Shown: positions 17,511-27,850, counted from the stretch's first letter. The stretch: DNA of 64,000 nt from Candidatus Crickella equi (GCA_018064755.1 JAGHUP010000001.1:1-64000), one strand, 5' to 3'. Notes: generated by a model not told the origin, from the letters alone. Numbers and translations are program-made.

Positions 17511-19022
17511 TTATTTTGAATACAGGTTGTTATTTGAGAACTCAGCGTTGGATGTGATATCAATACCCAATGCCTTGAGGCTCTGTTCATCCTTCTCTGA
17601 GAGGATTGCTGTGCAGTGTGCAACGCATCCATTCAGGTTCGGAATCTCTCTAAGTGCTAACTCAGCAAACGGGTTGGTGAGTTTGGTCAGAGTCAGGGCC
17701 ATTACAACCTCTTCAAGATTAAGGCTTGTCTTGTCTCTGAAGACATCTGCCTTAGTACTAGCCATTGCCTCGAAGATCGTAGGTGAAATCAGCGCCATAT
17801 CGTCCTGAATTCCAGCCATATGCTTGAGAGCATTCAGTACCATTGCTGCAGTCGCAACCATTCGTCTTGAACTACGTCCTGTTATGATGGTTCCATCAGG
17901 CAGCTCCATAGCAGCAACTACAACGTTCTCATATCTATCCGGATTCTGCTCCTTCTTAACCTCAACGTAAGCCTCAGCCTCCTTAACTGCCGGTCTGTCG
18001 TATCTAGTCGCTCCGACTTCTTCCATCAGCAGTTTGCAACGCTCAAGTGTCGCTTCGTCGATAGTACCCTTTCTGTATGAGCACTCCGCAATCAGGGTTC
18101 TTCTAATGATCTCCTGAATCGAAGCCTCTCGGCATGCCTCATCGTCAGTTATGCCAAAACCAACTCTGTTAACTCCCATGTCTGTTGGTGATTTGTAACC
18201 GTCATCCGAGCCCGTGATGGCTGTGAGGATTCGTCTTACAACAGGGAATGCATCGATATCTCTATTGTAGTTAACGGCTGTCTCGCCATAAGCCTCAAGA
18301 TGGAATGGATCGATGATGTTAACGTCCTTCAGATCAGCTGTTGCCGCCTCATAAGCGATGTTAACCGGATGCTTGAGCGGGAGATTCCATACTGGGAATG
18401 TCTCGAACTTCGCATAACGAGCCTTGTTGCCTCTCTTGTACTCGTGGTAAACCTGCGACAGAGAAGTTGCCAGTTTGCCGGAACCGCCACCTGGGCCTGT
18501 AACGCAAACAAGTGGTTTGGTCACTTCGATATAAGGGTTCGCACCGTATCCCTCCTCGGAAACGATGGTATCTACATCTGTAGGATAACCCTTGGTGAAG
18601 TGGTGGATGTATGTTCTGATGCCACGGCGCTCCAGTTTGGCAATGAACTGGTTAACGGACGGAGCATCTTCATATCTAGTAACAACAACAGAGTTTACTT
18701 CGAGGTCATAGCTGCGGAAAGCGTCGATAAGTCTCAGTACCTCGAGATCGTAAGTGATTCCGAAGTCCTGTCTTGTCTTACTCTTGATGATATCACCGGC
18801 ATAGATACAGATAATAATCTCTGCCTGATCTTTCATCTTCTGGAGAAGCTTGATCTTGGCATTCTCATCAAAACCGGGCAGTACTCTCATAGCGTGCTTG
18901 TCCTGAACCAGCTTGCCGCCGAATTCCAGGTACAATCTGCCCTCGCCCTGTTCGATTCTCTCAAGGATGTACTTGGACTGTTCCTCGATATATGTTTCTG
19001 CGCTAAATCCTATCTTTTTCAT
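17511..19022 (-). CDS. DUF1846 domain-containing protein
   Basis: 503 aa; MKKIGFSAETYIEEQSKYILERIEQ... Confidence 0.85.
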   Translation of the reverse strand: MKKIGFSAETYIEEQSKYILERIEQGEGRLYLEFGGKLVQDKHAMRVLPGFDENAKIKLLQKMKDQAEIIICIYAGDIIKSKTRQDFGITYDLEVLRLIDAFRSYDLEVNSVVVTRYEDAPSVNQFIAKLERRGIRTYIHHFTKGYPTDVDTIVSEEGYGANPYIEVTKPLVCVTGPGGGSGKLATSLSQVYHEYKRGNKARYAKFETFPVWNLPLKHPVNIAYEAATADLKDVNIIDPFHLEAYGETAVNYNRDIDAFPVVRRILTAITGSDDGYKSPTDMGVNRVGFGITDDEACREASIQEIIRRTLIAECSYRKGTIDEATLERCKLLMEEVGATRYDRPAVKEAEAYVEVKKEQNPDRYENVVVAAMELPDGTIITGRSSRRMVATAAMVLNALKHMAGIQDDMALISPTIFEAMASTKADVFRDKTSLNLEEVVMALTLTKLTNPFAELALREIPNLNGCVAHCTAILSEKDEQSLKALGIDITSNAEFSNNNLYSK

Positions 19023-19092
19023 TTTTCTTTCCGTTGTCTTATTTCTTGCTCTGTTGTGTTGTATTCTTAGCGGTCGCCTTCTCGGTATTCAC

Positions 19093-19566
19093 CTACGAAG
19101 GCTGTACTTCTATTTCAAGAACGTTGCGTCTCGAGAAGTATTGATCGAATCTGATCTTGTAATCGACTTCGATAGTTCCGTAGCCCTCTTCATCAAGATT
19201 GCCTTTGAGCTTGTTAGTGTAAACCTCCAGGTCAATACTCGCGAGCTGCGGAATTTTGTATCTTGTTATGTGTAGCATGCCCTGCTGCAGGAGCATATCT
19301 GAGTCATCATCCTCACCATTGCCATAGCGACGAATGCGCAGAGTGTTGTCCTTCAGTTTGAGCATTGTTCTGATATCCTCGAGACCTGCTTCCGCAGATT
19401 CCTCATAGGTAATGTATGTCGCATTATCCTTGGAGTACATAGTGCCCTCAGTCAGGATTTCGACTGTGTCCTCCAGCTCCAATTCACGCTTAAAAGCCTC
19501 GCCACTTGGCGCGAGGTTTTCGGAGTATTGTGAGCTTTTAATTTTCAGTGCAACGTTTTTCTTCAT
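19093..19566 (-). CDS. DUF1934 domain-containing protein
   Basis: 157 aa small beta-barrel-type; LTEGTMYSKDNATYITYEES. Confidence 0.75.
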   Translation of the reverse strand: MKKNVALKIKSSQYSENLAPSGEAFKRELELEDTVEILTEGTMYSKDNATYITYEESAEAGLEDIRTMLKLKDNTLRIRRYGNGEDDDSDMLLQQGMLHITRYKIPQLASIDLEVYTNKLKGNLDEEGYGTIEVDYKIRFDQYFSRRNVLEIEVQPS

Positions 19567-19703
19567 AACTATTTTATTTTATACTTTTAACTGTTTCTAC
19601 ACAATACTTACACATTTGATTTTTACAATGAATGGTGTAAAATTTAGAGCATACGAAGGATTGTGCGGTACGAAGACCTCGCCGCACACGAAGGAGGTTC
19701 GTA

Positions 19704-21110
19704 ATGTCGGATAAAGATAATCAATATGTAGTTTTTCACAACGGTGAAGAGGTTGAGTTTGAACCTGAGCTAATCAAGAAGGAAGAGCCCAAACCAGTTG
19801 TTCAAGAAACCACTCCAGCCGCACCTATTCATAAGGTGGATGATATTCCTTATATAGATCGTAGCAATGAGCCGGTTTCATACGAGCCGAACTTCGTCCT
19901 TCAAGGCGATGCGACTCAGGCCGAGCCACAATTCGAAGAGGTTGCGGCTGCTGGTCACGAGGAAGAGTACAAGAGAGCGGCAAGAAAGGAGCATCGCAGA
20001 GAGCTTGCTTCTTCATATGTAACCAAGAAGTTCATGGTCATCTGTCTTGTTATTGCAATCGTTGTCAGCACTTTGCTCGGCGCAGGTGTCTCAACTCTGA
20101 TTGGCGGAGGCAGCGATTCTAGCAAAGCTCACGATAACCTTTCCGAGTCAGATATTTCAGCCGCAACAGGCAGCAAGCTGACAGTGGCTCAGATTGTTGA
20201 GAAGAATGCTGATGCTGTCGTTGAGATTGTAGTTGAAAGCACCAGCGTTGGAATGTTCGGTCAGACAGAGCTCACTGAAGGTGCCGGTTCCGGCGTCATC
20301 GTTAACAAGGAAGGCTACATTGTAACTAATTACCATGTTATTGAGGGTGCTCGTGCTGTAACAGTAACTCTTCATAACGGCGATGAGTACAAAGCAACTA
20401 TTGTCGGTGGTGATGACGCCAATGACCTCGCAGTTATTAAGATTAACGGCAAGAACCTCAAGGTTGCAACGCTCGGAGACAGTAGCAAACTAGTTGTTGG
20501 AGATCTCGCGGTTGCGATTGGTAACCCTCTTGGACAGCTCGGAGGCACTGCGACATCTGGAATTATCTCCGCTTTGGATAGAGAACTCACAATTGAGAAC
20601 AGAACTCTCACACTCCTGCAGACAGACGCGGCTGTTAACCCAGGCAACTCCGGCGGCGGACTCTTTAACGGAGCCGGCGAGCTCATCGGAATCGTCGAGT
20701 CCAAAACATCCGCAACAGGAATCGAAGGCCTGGCTTTCGCACTTCCTATCAATGCGCTTAAGGACGAGATTGACCAACTGATTGCAAACGGCAAGGTTTC
20801 AGGCAAGCCGTCCATCGGAATTTCAATCTACGACATCAGCGAATCCAACGCAGAATATTACAACCTCGACGGCGAAGGCGTGTACGTTGCTGAGGTAACT
20901 GGCGATAACGCTAAGAAGGCCGGCTTCAAGAAGCTCGACAAGATTCTTACTTTCAACGGCAAGGATGTCGAGAGCAGCGATGATCTCATTAGACGAGTTC
21001 GCGAATGCAAAGTTGGCGACAAGGTAACCGTCGGCATCTCAAGAGACGGCCAGAAGATCACTATTAAAACCGAGCTTGAAGAACTCGTAACAACACAACA
21101 GAGTAAATAA
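19704..21110 (+). CDS. HtrA-like trypsin/PDZ serine protease
   Basis: TM segment; NYHVIEGA, NDLAVIKI, TDAAVNPGNSGGGL triad motifs; C-terminal PDZ. Confidence 0.95.
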   Translation: MSDKDNQYVVFHNGEEVEFEPELIKKEEPKPVVQETTPAAPIHKVDDIPYIDRSNEPVSYEPNFVLQGDATQAEPQFEEVAAAGHEEEYKRAARKEHRRELASSYVTKKFMVICLVIAIVVSTLLGAGVSTLIGGGSDSSKAHDNLSESDISAATGSKLTVAQIVEKNADAVVEIVVESTSVGMFGQTELTEGAGSGVIVNKEGYIVTNYHVIEGARAVTVTLHNGDEYKATIVGGDDANDLAVIKINGKNLKVATLGDSSKLVVGDLAVAIGNPLGQLGGTATSGIISALDRELTIENRTLTLLQTDAAVNPGNSGGGLFNGAGELIGIVESKTSATGIEGLAFALPINALKDEIDQLIANGKVSGKPSIGISIYDISESNAEYYNLDGEGVYVAEVTGDNAKKAGFKKLDKILTFNGKDVESSDDLIRRVRECKVGDKVTVGISRDGQKITIKTELEELVTTQQSK

Positions 21111-21130
21111 TATACAATGGATATAAACAA

Positions 21131-21476
21131 GGACGGCTCACATGAGCCGTCCTTTTCATTTCTGCCTACGCTCGCTCAACATACCTTTCGATGCCCCACG
21201 CATACCCTCGATTGCAACAGTTTATCCACGATTGCAAAAAATGGCTCATAATTTGCCCTCCCGATGCCAAAATGAGCCATCCTTTTGATGCGCAAGCTTG
21301 CGAGTCCCGTTTCAGTGGCTCGTAAGTCGTTATGTCGCGATTATTTGAGCCAAAAGTGCCGATTGCGGCGCCTGGGATACATGGCGCTTGTAGGCTTGAG
21401 TGGTAAATGGCTCGGAAAATGGCTCAAAACAGATTCAAACGGGTTAATTCCGAGCCATTTTTTGCAATTGAGCAAG
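21131..21476 (+). repeat. Inverted intergenic repeat element, copy 1
   Basis: GGACGGCTCACATGAGCCGTCC ... GATTGCAAAAAATGGCTC ... GAGCCATTTTTTGCAAT; homologous to 24211-24550 in reverse orientation. Confidence 0.85.
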
Positions 21477-21483
21477 TCTAAGG

Positions 21484-22281
21484 TTACTCGAAGAATGTTT
21501 CAATCAGCATTTCGATATATTGCAGATCTATAGCGTTATCGCTGGTTTCAAAGGTTGCAATCATGTTGACGCCGGGGATATAGCCGCTCTGAAAATATTC
21601 CCGCAGCTTGGTAATGGTTGATTCTTGATAGCCAGGATTGTCCATCATGCCAAAATGCTCCCAGATTATGTACTCACCTGTCGCGGCGTTATAAATGGTA
21701 AAGTCGGGCGAGCGCATTTTGCCATTGCTAAGCATAAGGTCTCTTTCGTAAAAGACGAGGAGATTGTGGTTGCGTAGACGTTCGTAAATTAGTGCTTCCG
21801 ATTTGGAGCGAAAGCGAAGCCCGAAATTCGATTTGATTTTATACTGGATCTTGTCTATTTCGCGGCCGGCGAATCTCTGGATGTTGTCTTCGTGTGCTGC
21901 TCTTAGCTGTTCTTGGAACTCGGCTATTGCAGGATGAATCCTTTTGTAGTATTCGCCGGCCAGACGCTCTATTTCTTCATTTGTCTTATATATTTGATTC
22001 TCACATAAAGCGAATCGCTCAAGTGTAGCCAGCTCTGTTTCAATTTCCTCTATTTGTTGCTGTAGTTGTTTCTTGTATGCCAGTTTCTCTGCCAAGGATT
22101 TCTGCTTAATCTTGCTGAGGCTCTTTTCGGTTCCATCACATTCATAATACCAGCGCCAGTTATCTCCGCGCCGCCTGCAGCGTATGTTTCCTTTAGGCAT
22201 TTTTCGAAGCTCAGATTTGGCCAGTTTTAAATTCTGCTCGAGCTGCCCTCTATATTTATTTGCATGTTCTTTAAATTTCAT
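21484..22281 (-). CDS. Uncharacterised protein with coiled coil and possible PD-(D/E)XK nuclease-like C-terminus
   Basis: FRSKSEALIYERLRNHNLLVFYERDL...MRSPDFTIYNAATGEYIIWEHFGM. Confidence 0.6.
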   Translation of the reverse strand: MKFKEHANKYRGQLEQNLKLAKSELRKMPKGNIRCRRRGDNWRWYYECDGTEKSLSKIKQKSLAEKLAYKKQLQQQIEEIETELATLERFALCENQIYKTNEEIERLAGEYYKRIHPAIAEFQEQLRAAHEDNIQRFAGREIDKIQYKIKSNFGLRFRSKSEALIYERLRNHNLLVFYERDLMLSNGKMRSPDFTIYNAATGEYIIWEHFGMMDNPGYQESTITKLREYFQSGYIPGVNMIATFETSDNAIDLQYIEMLIETFFE

Positions 22282-22492
22282 ATCCTCTCCTTCACTTAAA
22301 TCAGGTATATCAAAGTTTCTGTTTTATTGCGTTGTATGTGATTGTAACAGTTATGATGCGGCGCGTTGGGCCATGTTTTGCCGTGAAAGAAATGTAGGAT
22401 TTCATGCTTCAAATGTCGGATTTCGTGATTAGAGTGAATGTGGTATTATTAGGTGAAAGAGGAAGCACATCTTCATTATCCGGAGGAAAATA

Positions 22493-23416
22493 ATGATTAT
22501 TAATGCTTATGCGAAGATAAATCTGTCGTTAGATGTTCTTGGGCGTCGAGAGGACGGATACCACAATATATCGTCATTAATGCAGGATATTGGCCTACAT
22601 GACATCGTAAATATCGAGAAATGTTCTGGATTGTGTGCAAAATACAAGTCAGTACATTGCAGGATTTCCAAGGTTGATGTATATTTATGTACGAGCGTAG
22701 ATACAATTCCGCTGGATGAAAACAATCTCGCAATCAAGGGCGCAAGAGCTATCATCGAAGCAATTGATGGTAAAGGACTTGATGCCGTGTCGATGTATAT
22801 CGACAAGCAGTTGCCGGTGGCAGCTGGCATCGCGGGAGGCAGCGGTAACGCAGCAGCAGCGATGCTCGGCATCAACGCATTGGTCGGATATCCGCTTTCT
22901 CTTAGAGAGCTGATGAGTATCGGAGCGAGAGTTGGAGCAGATGTTCCATACTCTCTGATGATGAACGCGAAGAAGAATCAGAGCGTTCTTTCCGATTTAC
23001 CAGGAATCGAAGAGGCAAGCAGCGCGGCTATGATGGGCGGCATTGGCGACATAGTTGAGCCAGTAGAGCCTATCAAGAAATACATCATAATGGCGAATCC
23101 TGGAATTTCGGTTTCGACAAGAGATGCCTATGAAGCCATAGACGCGCTTCAGGAATACGGCGACGCAGCCGGATTATTCACGAATCAGCTGGAGAAGTAC
23201 ACTTTGGCGAACTATCCGGAGGCTGCAGCACTCAAGACAGCAATGGAAGAGCATCTTAATGCTGACCTCGTTCTGATGAGCGGCAGTGGACCAACAATGG
23301 TTGCCTATTATGATGACGAAGAGACTGCGAAGAATGACTACGACTCAATGAAAAATGACGACTGGCTTGGGGAATCCGGTCGTGCATGGCTAACCGTTAC
23401 GGGAGGCAATAACTAA
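22493..23416 (+). CDS. ispE: 4-diphosphocytidyl-2-C-methyl-D-erythritol kinase
   Basis: AYAKINLSLDVLGRREDGYHNISSLMQ; LPVAAGIAGGSGNAAAAM. Confidence 0.95.
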   Translation: MIINAYAKINLSLDVLGRREDGYHNISSLMQDIGLHDIVNIEKCSGLCAKYKSVHCRISKVDVYLCTSVDTIPLDENNLAIKGARAIIEAIDGKGLDAVSMYIDKQLPVAAGIAGGSGNAAAAMLGINALVGYPLSLRELMSIGARVGADVPYSLMMNAKKNQSVLSDLPGIEEASSAAMMGGIGDIVEPVEPIKKYIIMANPGISVSTRDAYEAIDALQEYGDAAGLFTNQLEKYTLANYPEAAALKTAMEEHLNADLVLMSGSGPTMVAYYDDEETAKNDYDSMKNDDWLGESGRAWLTVTGGNN

Positions 23417-23431
23417 GGAGGAGTAATTATT

Positions 23432-24118
23432 ATGATGGACTTTCAGCTTAAGGTGCAGAAACCTCTAAAGGAGCTTGTATATCTTGAACTCAAGCACAAG
23501 ATCCTGACAGGTGAAATTGCATCTCAGACAAGACTCATGGAGATTGATCTGTCCGAAAAGATGAACGTCAGCAGAACGCCTATTAGAGAGGCAATCAAGA
23601 GACTCGCAGACGATGGTCTCGTTAAAGTTGAACCAAGACGTGGCGCATATGTTGCCAACATTTCTATAAAGGACATGCTGGACGTATTCGAAGTAAGAGA
23701 GGATATGGAAGGCTTTGTCGCAAAACTCGCCAGCGAGCGTATCACTGACGAGCAGAAGAAGGAGCTCGCTGCAATCGCGGCTGAATACGAAGCTGCAATC
23801 AAGCGTCCTGACAAGGAAACAATCATCGAACTCGATGAGAAATTCCACAACTACATTGTAGCTTGCTGCAACAATGAGACTCTGGCTGAACTTATCAACT
23901 ACGTTCAGGAGCTCTCGCTCAGATTCAGATATCTGTACTATGACGATTTCTCAGTTTACGCAGCAACTGCAGATCAGCACAACAACATCATGCAGGCAAT
24001 CAACGAAGGTCGCGGTGAGGACGCAAGACGCGAGGCAGATGCACACGTTAAGGGCCTCAAGGAATTCGTTAACGACTTCGGCAAGAAGATGGAAAGCACA
24101 GTTGGAATTACTGAGTAA
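23432..24118 (+). CDS. GntR family transcriptional regulator (FCD domain)
   Basis: LTGEIASQTRLMEIDLSEKMNVSRTPIREAIKRLADDGLV; FHNYIVACCNN. Confidence 0.93.
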   Translation: MMDFQLKVQKPLKELVYLELKHKILTGEIASQTRLMEIDLSEKMNVSRTPIREAIKRLADDGLVKVEPRRGAYVANISIKDMLDVFEVREDMEGFVAKLASERITDEQKKELAAIAAEYEAAIKRPDKETIIELDEKFHNYIVACCNNETLAELINYVQELSLRFRYLYYDDFSVYAATADQHNNIMQAINEGRGEDARREADAHVKGLKEFVNDFGKKMESTVGITE

Positions 24119-24210
24119 TTAGTGCACAATTTCAGCAAACGATAAAGAAAAGGCGGTTCTAGTGAACCGTCTTTTTTCATTTACCCTCTTACTACGCCCT
24201 GCTTACTACG

Positions 24211-24550
24211 AGCGATTGCAAAAAATGGCTCGAAATATGAACTTCTGAACCTGTTTTGAGCCATTTTCTCGGATCCCTTTCGAATCCGACCGAAAAGCTT
24301 CGTATCCCGAGCGTCGAAATCGGCAATATTGGCTCAAAAAATCGCAACATGGCGACTTACGAGCCACTGATACGGGACTCGCGAGCTTGCGCATCAAAAG
24401 GATGGCTCATTTTGGCATCTGGAGGGCAAATTATGAGCCATTTTTTGCAATCATGGATAAACTGTTGCAATCGAGTGTATGTGCAGACATTGAAAGGTAT
24501 GTTGAGGGAGCGTGGGTGGAAATGAAAGGACGGCTCGTGTGAGCCGTCCT
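24211..24550 (-). repeat. Inverted intergenic repeat element, copy 2
   Basis: GATTGCAAAAAATGGCTC ... GAGCCATTTTTTGCAATC; shares GGATAAACTGTTGCAATCGAG and GGACGGCTCGTGTGAGCCGTCC flank with copy 1. Confidence 0.85.
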
Positions 24551-24620
24551 TGATTATTGTATAGAAAAGGCGGTTCGTGTGAACCGCCCTTATGTGTGTT
24601 TAAGATTGAGCTATGAGATG

Positions 24621-25484
24621 TTATTTCTTCTTAGCCTTCTTAGCGTTTTTAGCTTTGCGCTCTGCAGCGGCAGCCTTTTCAGCGGCCTTCTTCTCCTTAC
24701 GGAGTTTGTTCAGGCCTTCAATGGATCTGTCTGCGTGGTTGATTGGAGCTGGTGCATGTACGTGATATACATTGTTCAGCAGCTCAGCGCAATTCTCGAA
24801 ATGCTTCTCGTAAGCAGGTTCGTCTTTGTGCTTCTTGGCTTTCTTCTTAGCCTTCTTGTCGAGCTCCGCCTGGTGTGCAGCCTTAACTTCATCAACAGAC
24901 TTTCCTGTACGCTTAGCTTCTCTATATGGATTGAAGACTTCTTCAGGTTCCTCTGCAGCCTTCTCCTCATCTCTCTTGTTCTGAGATCTAGCAGACAGAA
25001 GGAAGAGTCCTCCGAACATTACAGCCATCATTCCCATGTTAACCCAGTTGTTCAGCTTCTGGTTGTAAGTCTTGAAAGTAATAACCTCATCCTTACCCAG
25101 CGCATGACCTTCGTTATCCTGGAAATTAGCTCCGATTGTCAGAGTGTATTCTGCATTATTCAGGACCTTGTACTTGCTGTTATTAGTATCTGCAACAACC
25201 AGAATCATCTTGCCGGCTTTGTTGCTGTACAGAACATCGATAGGAACGTTCTTGCCTTCCTTGTCAATCATCTTGATTGTCTTATTGTTCTGTGCCTGCA
25301 GTGCGCTATCATTAATCTTAGTATTGAATACAATCTTGACACCCAGGTTCTCCATGGAAGTGTTAGTCTGTCCATCCTTAGGATAGGATGAAACAACATG
25401 AAGATCTGTTGCTGCAAATGATACTGTTGAGCACATCATTACCATGATTGCTGCGAGTACTGCGATTAGGGATTTTCTCTTCAT
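24621..25484 (-). CDS. Secreted/membrane-anchored Ig-like domain protein with Lys-rich tail
   Basis: Signal peptide, Big_5-like DLHVVSSYPKDGQTNTSMENLGVKIVF, TM WVNMGMMAVMFGGLFLLS, Lys/Ala-rich C-terminus. Confidence 0.75.
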   Translation of the reverse strand: MKRKSLIAVLAAIMVMMCSTVSFAATDLHVVSSYPKDGQTNTSMENLGVKIVFNTKINDSALQAQNNKTIKMIDKEGKNVPIDVLYSNKAGKMILVVADTNNSKYKVLNNAEYTLTIGANFQDNEGHALGKDEVITFKTYNQKLNNWVNMGMMAVMFGGLFLLSARSQNKRDEEKAAEEPEEVFNPYREAKRTGKSVDEVKAAHQAELDKKAKKKAKKHKDEPAYEKHFENCAELLNNVYHVHAPAPINHADRSIEGLNKLRKEKKAAEKAAAAERKAKNAKKAKKK

Positions 25485-25527
25485 TGAATATATCCTCCGT
25501 CTTATCTATTCGTTCTTCCGGATTGAG

Positions 25528-26010
25528 CTATTCCTTTCCTCTTCTATTGCGGAAGAAGAATTTCAGCATTCCGCTACACTCTTCCTTGAGAACGCCGACT
25601 GTCATCTCAAGTCTATGGTTGAGTCCGTCATTGTCCGCCACATTCAGCAGCGATCCACACGCGCCCGTCTTCGGATCTTCCGTGCCAATAACAAGCCTCT
25701 TCATTCTGGCCAAAACCATCGCTCCGGCACACATGCTGCACGGCTCCAGCGTCACATACATCGTGGCATCCATCAGCCATTTAGCGCCCAGCAGCCTCTC
25801 TGCCTCCGCGATCGCTAGCATCTCTGCGTGAGCTTGCGACGAGTGCTGCGCCTCGACCTGATTGTGCGCTCTGGCGATAATCTCACCGTTCTTCACAATT
25901 ACAGCTCCAACCGGAACATCACCCTGTTCAGCAGCTAGGGCAGCCTCCCTCAGGGCCTCGAGCATATACCTCTCATCCTCGGTTGTAACCTGTATATTAT
26001 CAAAAACCAT
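25528..26010 (-). CDS. tadA: tRNA-specific adenosine deaminase
   Basis: HAEMLAIAEAE, TLEPCSMCAGAMV. Confidence 0.93.
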   Translation of the reverse strand: MVFDNIQVTTEDERYMLEALREAALAAEQGDVPVGAVIVKNGEIIARAHNQVEAQHSSQAHAEMLAIAEAERLLGAKWLMDATMYVTLEPCSMCAGAMVLARMKRLVIGTEDPKTGACGSLLNVADNDGLNHRLEMTVGVLKEECSGMLKFFFRNRRGKE

Positions 26011-26246
26011 AGCTGAAATATTTTATCATACGAGCACCGTCAATAGCAAGTTTTTCAGCCTTTTCAGGAGCCTATTTTCTTGCAAGTTTGTGAATTAAAA
26101 AATAAACTCTAATACTTGCATTTTCAACGCTTTCATTCATTGACGGTGCCCCGATTAAGTGCTACTATGTTATTAACTGACAAGTTATTTTTAGATTTTT
26201 TGTAATCTATCACATATTTAGCTACAAATTTAGGAGGTAATATACA

Positions 26247-27335
26247 ATGTGCAAGAAAACTCCGCTCTATGATACTCATGTAGCAGCAGGTGGAAAGATC
26301 GTTGAATTCGGCGGCTTCCTTCTCCCTGTACAGTATGAGTCAATTCTTAAAGAGCATATGGCAGTAAGACAAGAGGCTGGACTTTTCGACGTATCCCACA
26401 TGGGAGAAATCCTGGTTCAGGGCGAGAAGGCTCTCGACTTCCTCAACTACATTCTTACTAACGACTACACAGATCTGCAGCCAGGTTATGCAAGATACTC
26501 CCCAATGATGAACGAAAAGGGCGGCACAGTTGACGACCTGATCGTATACATGAAGGGCGAGAACGACTACTTCGTAGTAGTTAATGCTTCTAACTGCGAT
26601 AAGGACTTCAAGTGGATGTGTGATCACAAGATTGACGGCGTTGAACTGACTAACGTTGCTGATCAGTGGGGTCAGGTAGCACTTCAGGGACCTAACGCTG
26701 AGAAGATTCTGGCTAAGGTTGCTGACGCTAAGTATATTCCTCAGGAATACTACAGCTGCATCTTCGACTGTGAGGTTAAGGGCATTCCATGCATGATCTC
26801 CAGAACAGGATACACTGGTGAAGACGGATTCGAAATCTACATGCCAGCTGATAAGGCTGTTGCTATGTGGGACCTCCTCATCGAGAACGGTAAGGAATTC
26901 GGACTCATCCCATGCGCACTTGGTGCAAGAGACTCCCTGAGAATGGAAGCTGCAATGCCTCTCTACGGCCACGAGCTCGAAGAGGACATCTCACCAAGAT
27001 GGGCTGGACTCAAGTTTGCTATCAAGACTGACAAGCCATGCGACTTCATCGGTAAGAAGGAACTTCTGGCTGACGAACCACCAAGAATCATGAGAGTTGG
27101 TCTCAAGGTTACTGGCCGTGGAATCATCAGAGAGCACATGGACGTTTACAGAGACGGCAAGAAGATCGGACATACAACATCCGGAACTAAGCTCCCTTAC
27201 ATTGACGCAGCTGCTGGAATGGCTCTCGTTAACAAGGAAGATAGAGAAATTGGTGCTAAGGTTGAAGTTGATGTAAGAGGCAGAATGGTTGAGTGCGAAA
27301 TGGTTAAGCTCCCATTCTACAAGAGAGAAAAATAG
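26247..27335 (+). CDS. gcvT: Glycine cleavage system aminomethyltransferase T
   Basis: TPLYDTHVAAGGKIVEFGGFLLPVQY; GYTGEDGFEIY. Confidence 0.97.
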   Translation: MCKKTPLYDTHVAAGGKIVEFGGFLLPVQYESILKEHMAVRQEAGLFDVSHMGEILVQGEKALDFLNYILTNDYTDLQPGYARYSPMMNEKGGTVDDLIVYMKGENDYFVVVNASNCDKDFKWMCDHKIDGVELTNVADQWGQVALQGPNAEKILAKVADAKYIPQEYYSCIFDCEVKGIPCMISRTGYTGEDGFEIYMPADKAVAMWDLLIENGKEFGLIPCALGARDSLRMEAAMPLYGHELEEDISPRWAGLKFAIKTDKPCDFIGKKELLADEPPRIMRVGLKVTGRGIIREHMDVYRDGKKIGHTTSGTKLPYIDAAAGMALVNKEDREIGAKVEVDVRGRMVECEMVKLPFYKREK

Positions 27336-27436
27336 TAAGGGCGCGCCCCACTAACAAGTTAATAACTCGCAGCGCCGCAGGCGCCGGCGGGAATTAATAG
27401 AACAACTAATATTTTATTTAATAAAGGAGAATTGAT

Positions 27437-27811
27437 ATGAATTATCCAAGCGAACTTAAGTACACAAGAGATGACGAATGGCTGCTCGAAGAAGACGGAG
27501 TTGCTACAGTTGGTATTTCTGACTATGCACAGCACGAGCTGGGCGACCTGGTATTCGTTAACCTGCCAGAAGTTGGTGATGAAGTTGTTGCAGGCGAAGC
27601 TTTCGCAGACGTTGAGTCCGTTAAGGCTGTTGCTGACGTAATCTCACCTGTATCCGGCGAAGTTCTCGAGATCAACGAAGATCTTCTTGATGACGCTGCA
27701 CTGATCAACGAGGATGCATATGCTGCATGGTTCGTTAAGGTTGGTAACGTTACAGATAAGGAAGAGCTCCTCTCCGCTGACGAGTACGAAGCTTACAACG
27801 AGACTAGATAA
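27437..27811 (+). CDS. gcvH: Glycine cleavage system H protein
   Basis: [17 protein letters not shown] lipoyl-lysine site. Confidence 0.97.
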   Translation: MNYPSELKYTRDDEWLLEEDGVATVGISDYAQHELGDLVFVNLPEVGDEVVAGEAFADVESVKAVADVISPVSGEVLEINEDLLDDAALINEDAYAAWFVKVGNVTDKEELLSADEYEAYNETR

Positions 27812-27824
27812 TTAAGTTAATTGT

Positions 27825-27850
27825 GAGGGCCGCTTTATGCGGCCCTTTTC
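27825..27850 (+). terminator. Terminator-like hairpin between gcvH and gcvPA
   Basis: AGGGCCGCTTTATGCGGCCCTTTT. Confidence 0.65.

Noticed and set aside
18300-19070. Plus-strand ORF (256 aa)
   Set aside because: Antisense to the DUF1846 gene, no coding-like features.
21285-24397. ORFs 21285..21533 (+) and 24206..24397 (-) as a paralogous gene pair
   Set aside because: Their shared N-termini arise because both lie in the inverted intergenic repeat; no SD, no conserved C-terminus.
24579-25391. Large plus-strand ORF (270 aa)
   Set aside because: Antisense to a well-supported secreted Ig-like protein gene; Cys/Leu-rich composition typical of reverse-frame translation.
26030-26246. Glycine riboswitch upstream of gcvT
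   Set aside because: No glycine-aptamer-like core or tandem aptamer architecture recognisable by eye; only an A+T-rich leader and SD.
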